Origin: CAYTZH01 sp964442285
Lineage (GTDB): Bacteria > Myxococcota_A > UBA9160 > JAFDET01
Direction of reading: 5' to 3'
DNA: 31,783 nt
NCBI GenBank assembly: GCA_964442285.1
Contig: CAYTZH010000049.1
Location: 1 to 31,783, forward strand
Part shown: positions 30,728 through 31,783 of the stretch, one piece after another
How the letters are laid out: the number at the start of each line of letters is the position of its first letter
Position numbering within the stretch: position 1 is the stretch's first letter
Notes under the pieces: model-generated
What the model was told of the DNA's origin: nothing
Databases searched by the model: none
What the model saw: the letters and a program-made list of their open reading frames with translations, nothing else
Position numbers and translations under genes: made by a program

Positions 30728-31783
30728 ATGGCCGATGCCCGAAACCCGAATCCGCCTGCTTCGCCCGCCGCCGCCGGGCGGGACGGCCTCGGCTGCCACG
30801 CGGGCAAGGCGGAGCTGCGGCGGGCCGCGGCCGAGTCCGGCCAGAGCGAGACCCTCGATCGCTACGCCGCAGACTACCCGGTGGGCCCCCACGACCGGCC
30901 CCAGAGCATGTGCCCGGCCTTCGGCTCCCTGCGGGTGGGCCTGCGCATGCGCCGCACGGCCACCGTCCTCTCGGGCTCGGCGTGCTGTGTGTACGGCCTC
31001 ACCTTCACGTCCCACTTCTACGGCGCGCGTCGCTCGGTGCACTACGTACCGTTCGACTCGGAGTCCCTGGTCACCGGGAAGCTCTTCGAGGACATCCGCG
31101 AGACCGTGATCGAGCTGGCGGACCCGGAGCAGGTCGACGCCGTGGTGGTCACCAACCTGTGCGTGCCCACGGCGTCGGGCGTCCCGCTGCGGCTGCTGCC
31201 CCGCGAAATCAACGGCGTGCGCATCATCGGCATCGACGTGCCGGGCTTCGGGGTCCCCACCCACGCGGAGGCCAAGGACGTGCTGGCGGGCGCCATGCTC
31301 GCCTACGCGCGCAGCGAGGCCGAGCACGGGCCCGTGCAGGCGCCCCGGGGCGGCCCCAGCGAGCGGCCGACGCTGACCCTGCTGGGGGAGATGTTCCCGG
31401 TGGATCCGGTGAGCATCGGACGGATGCTCGAGCCCCTGGGCCTCGCGGCCGGCCCGGTGGTGCCCACCCGGGAGTGGCGCGAGCTCTACGCGGCACTGGA
31501 CGGCACGGCGGTCGCCGCCATCCACCCCTTCTACACCGCTTCTTGTCGCGAGTTCGAGGCCGCGGGTCGGCCCATCATCGGCTCGGCGCCGGTGGGCTGC
31601 GACGGCACGGCCGACTGGCTCGACGCCGTCGGTGAGGCCTGCGGCGTGGAGCGAGGCAAGGTGGAGGCGGCCAAGGACCGCATCCTCCCGGCCATCCGGA
31701 GCGCCCTGGAGGCGGCCCCGCTCCGCGGGCGCATCACCCTCTCCGGCTACGAGGGCTCCGAGCTGCTGGTCGCCCGGCTGCTG
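30728..31783 (+). CDS. bchY: Chlorophyllide a reductase subunit BchY, N-terminal part (cut by window end)
   Basis: The frame is open from ATG 30728 to the last base (352 residues, no stop), so the gene continues beyond the window. BchY pairs with BchZ as the NifD-like catalytic half of chlorophyllide a reductase. Cluster-ligand cysteines are visible: Cys62 in QSMCPAFG, Cys86/Cys87 in SGSACCVYG and Cys145 in TNLCVPTASG. LTFTSHFYGARRSVHYVPFD is strongly BchY-like. GAGG at 30718-30721 is six bases before the ATG, 15 bp after bchX. bchZ and puf genes are expected next. Confidence 0.96.
   Translation, partial: MADARNPNPPASPAAAGRDGLGCHAGKAELRRAAAESGQSETLDRYAADYPVGPHDRPQSMCPAFGSLRVGLRMRRTATVLSGSACCVYGLTFTSHFYGARRSVHYVPFDSESLVTGKLFEDIRETVIELADPEQVDAVVVTNLCVPTASGVPLRLLPREINGVRIIGIDVPGFGVPTHAEAKDVLAGAMLAYARSEAEHGPVQAPRGGPSERPTLTLLGEMFPVDPVSIGRMLEPLGLAAGPVVPTREWRELYAALDGTAVAAIHPFYTASCREFEAAGRPIIGSAPVGCDGTADWLDAVGEACGVERGKVEAAKDRILPAIRSALEAAPLRGRITLSGYEGSELLVARLL

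Noticed and set aside
18862..31783. Nitrogenase genes (NifH/D/K-like proteins)
   Set aside because: BchL, BchN, BchB, BchX and BchY have the pigment-reductase ligand patterns (for example BchB Asp36) and sit among bch genes.
1..31783. CRISPR arrays, insertion sequences, tRNA genes, integrase attachment sites
   Set aside because: No repeat-spacer pattern, transposase motif, terminal inverted repeats or tRNA-like folds were seen; genes are packed edge to edge.

Overview
The window is a stretch of a photosynthesis gene cluster (PGC) from a very GC-rich anoxygenic phototroph that makes bacteriochlorophyll a and has a type-II (quinone) reaction centre. That follows from bchDO, bchFNBHLM, bchG, bchCXY, acsF, lhaA and puhABC together. 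The host cannot be named from this sequence. Gene order bchFNBHLM-lhaA-puhABC-acsF is the purple-bacterial type, but such clusters also occur outside Proteobacteria (for example Gemmatimonadota and Myxococcota). There are no tRNAs, rRNAs, insertion sequences or CRISPR arrays, and no gene-free stretch exceeds 160 bp.

Region 1 (1-7829, + strand): the 3' end of bchD, then bchO, then three central-carbon genes joined to it by overlapping stops and starts: a malyl/beta-methylmalyl-CoA lyase (mcl), a mesaconyl-CoA hydratase-like protein (mch) and a full-length pyruvate carboxylase (pyc). A heme oxygenase follows. It ends convergently on, and overlaps by 4 bp, a bacteriophytochrome gene that needs its product, biliverdin.

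Region 2 (7826-26785, - strand): fifteen tightly packed genes in transcription order bchF-bchN-bchB-bchH-bchL-bchM-lhaA-puhA-puhB-puhC-orf97-acsF-dxs-ppsR-bphP. They encode the dark-operative protochlorophyllide reductase, Mg-chelatase H, methyltransferase, aerobic cyclase, reaction-centre H subunit and its assembly factors, an isoprenoid-supply enzyme, and a PpsR-BphP light/repressor pair. A separate promoter can be proposed for ppsR-bphP.

Region 3 (26786-31783, + strand): bchG, a phosphoglycolate-phosphatase-like HAD gene, then bchC-bchX-bchY, with bchY running off the window; bchZ and puf genes would be expected beyond it.

Control: four 18-bp sites of the form CGTC-N9-TGACA lie only in front of bchF/bchG (two) and bchC (two). 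They are one-base variants of the PpsR/CrtJ operator TGT-N12-ACA, and three of the four supply a perfect TTGACA -35 box. The likely circuit is heme oxygenase, then biliverdin, then BphP, relieving PpsR repression of bchF, bchG and bchC. The most unusual content is the coupling of the mcl-mch-pyc carbon module to Mg-chelatase genes.
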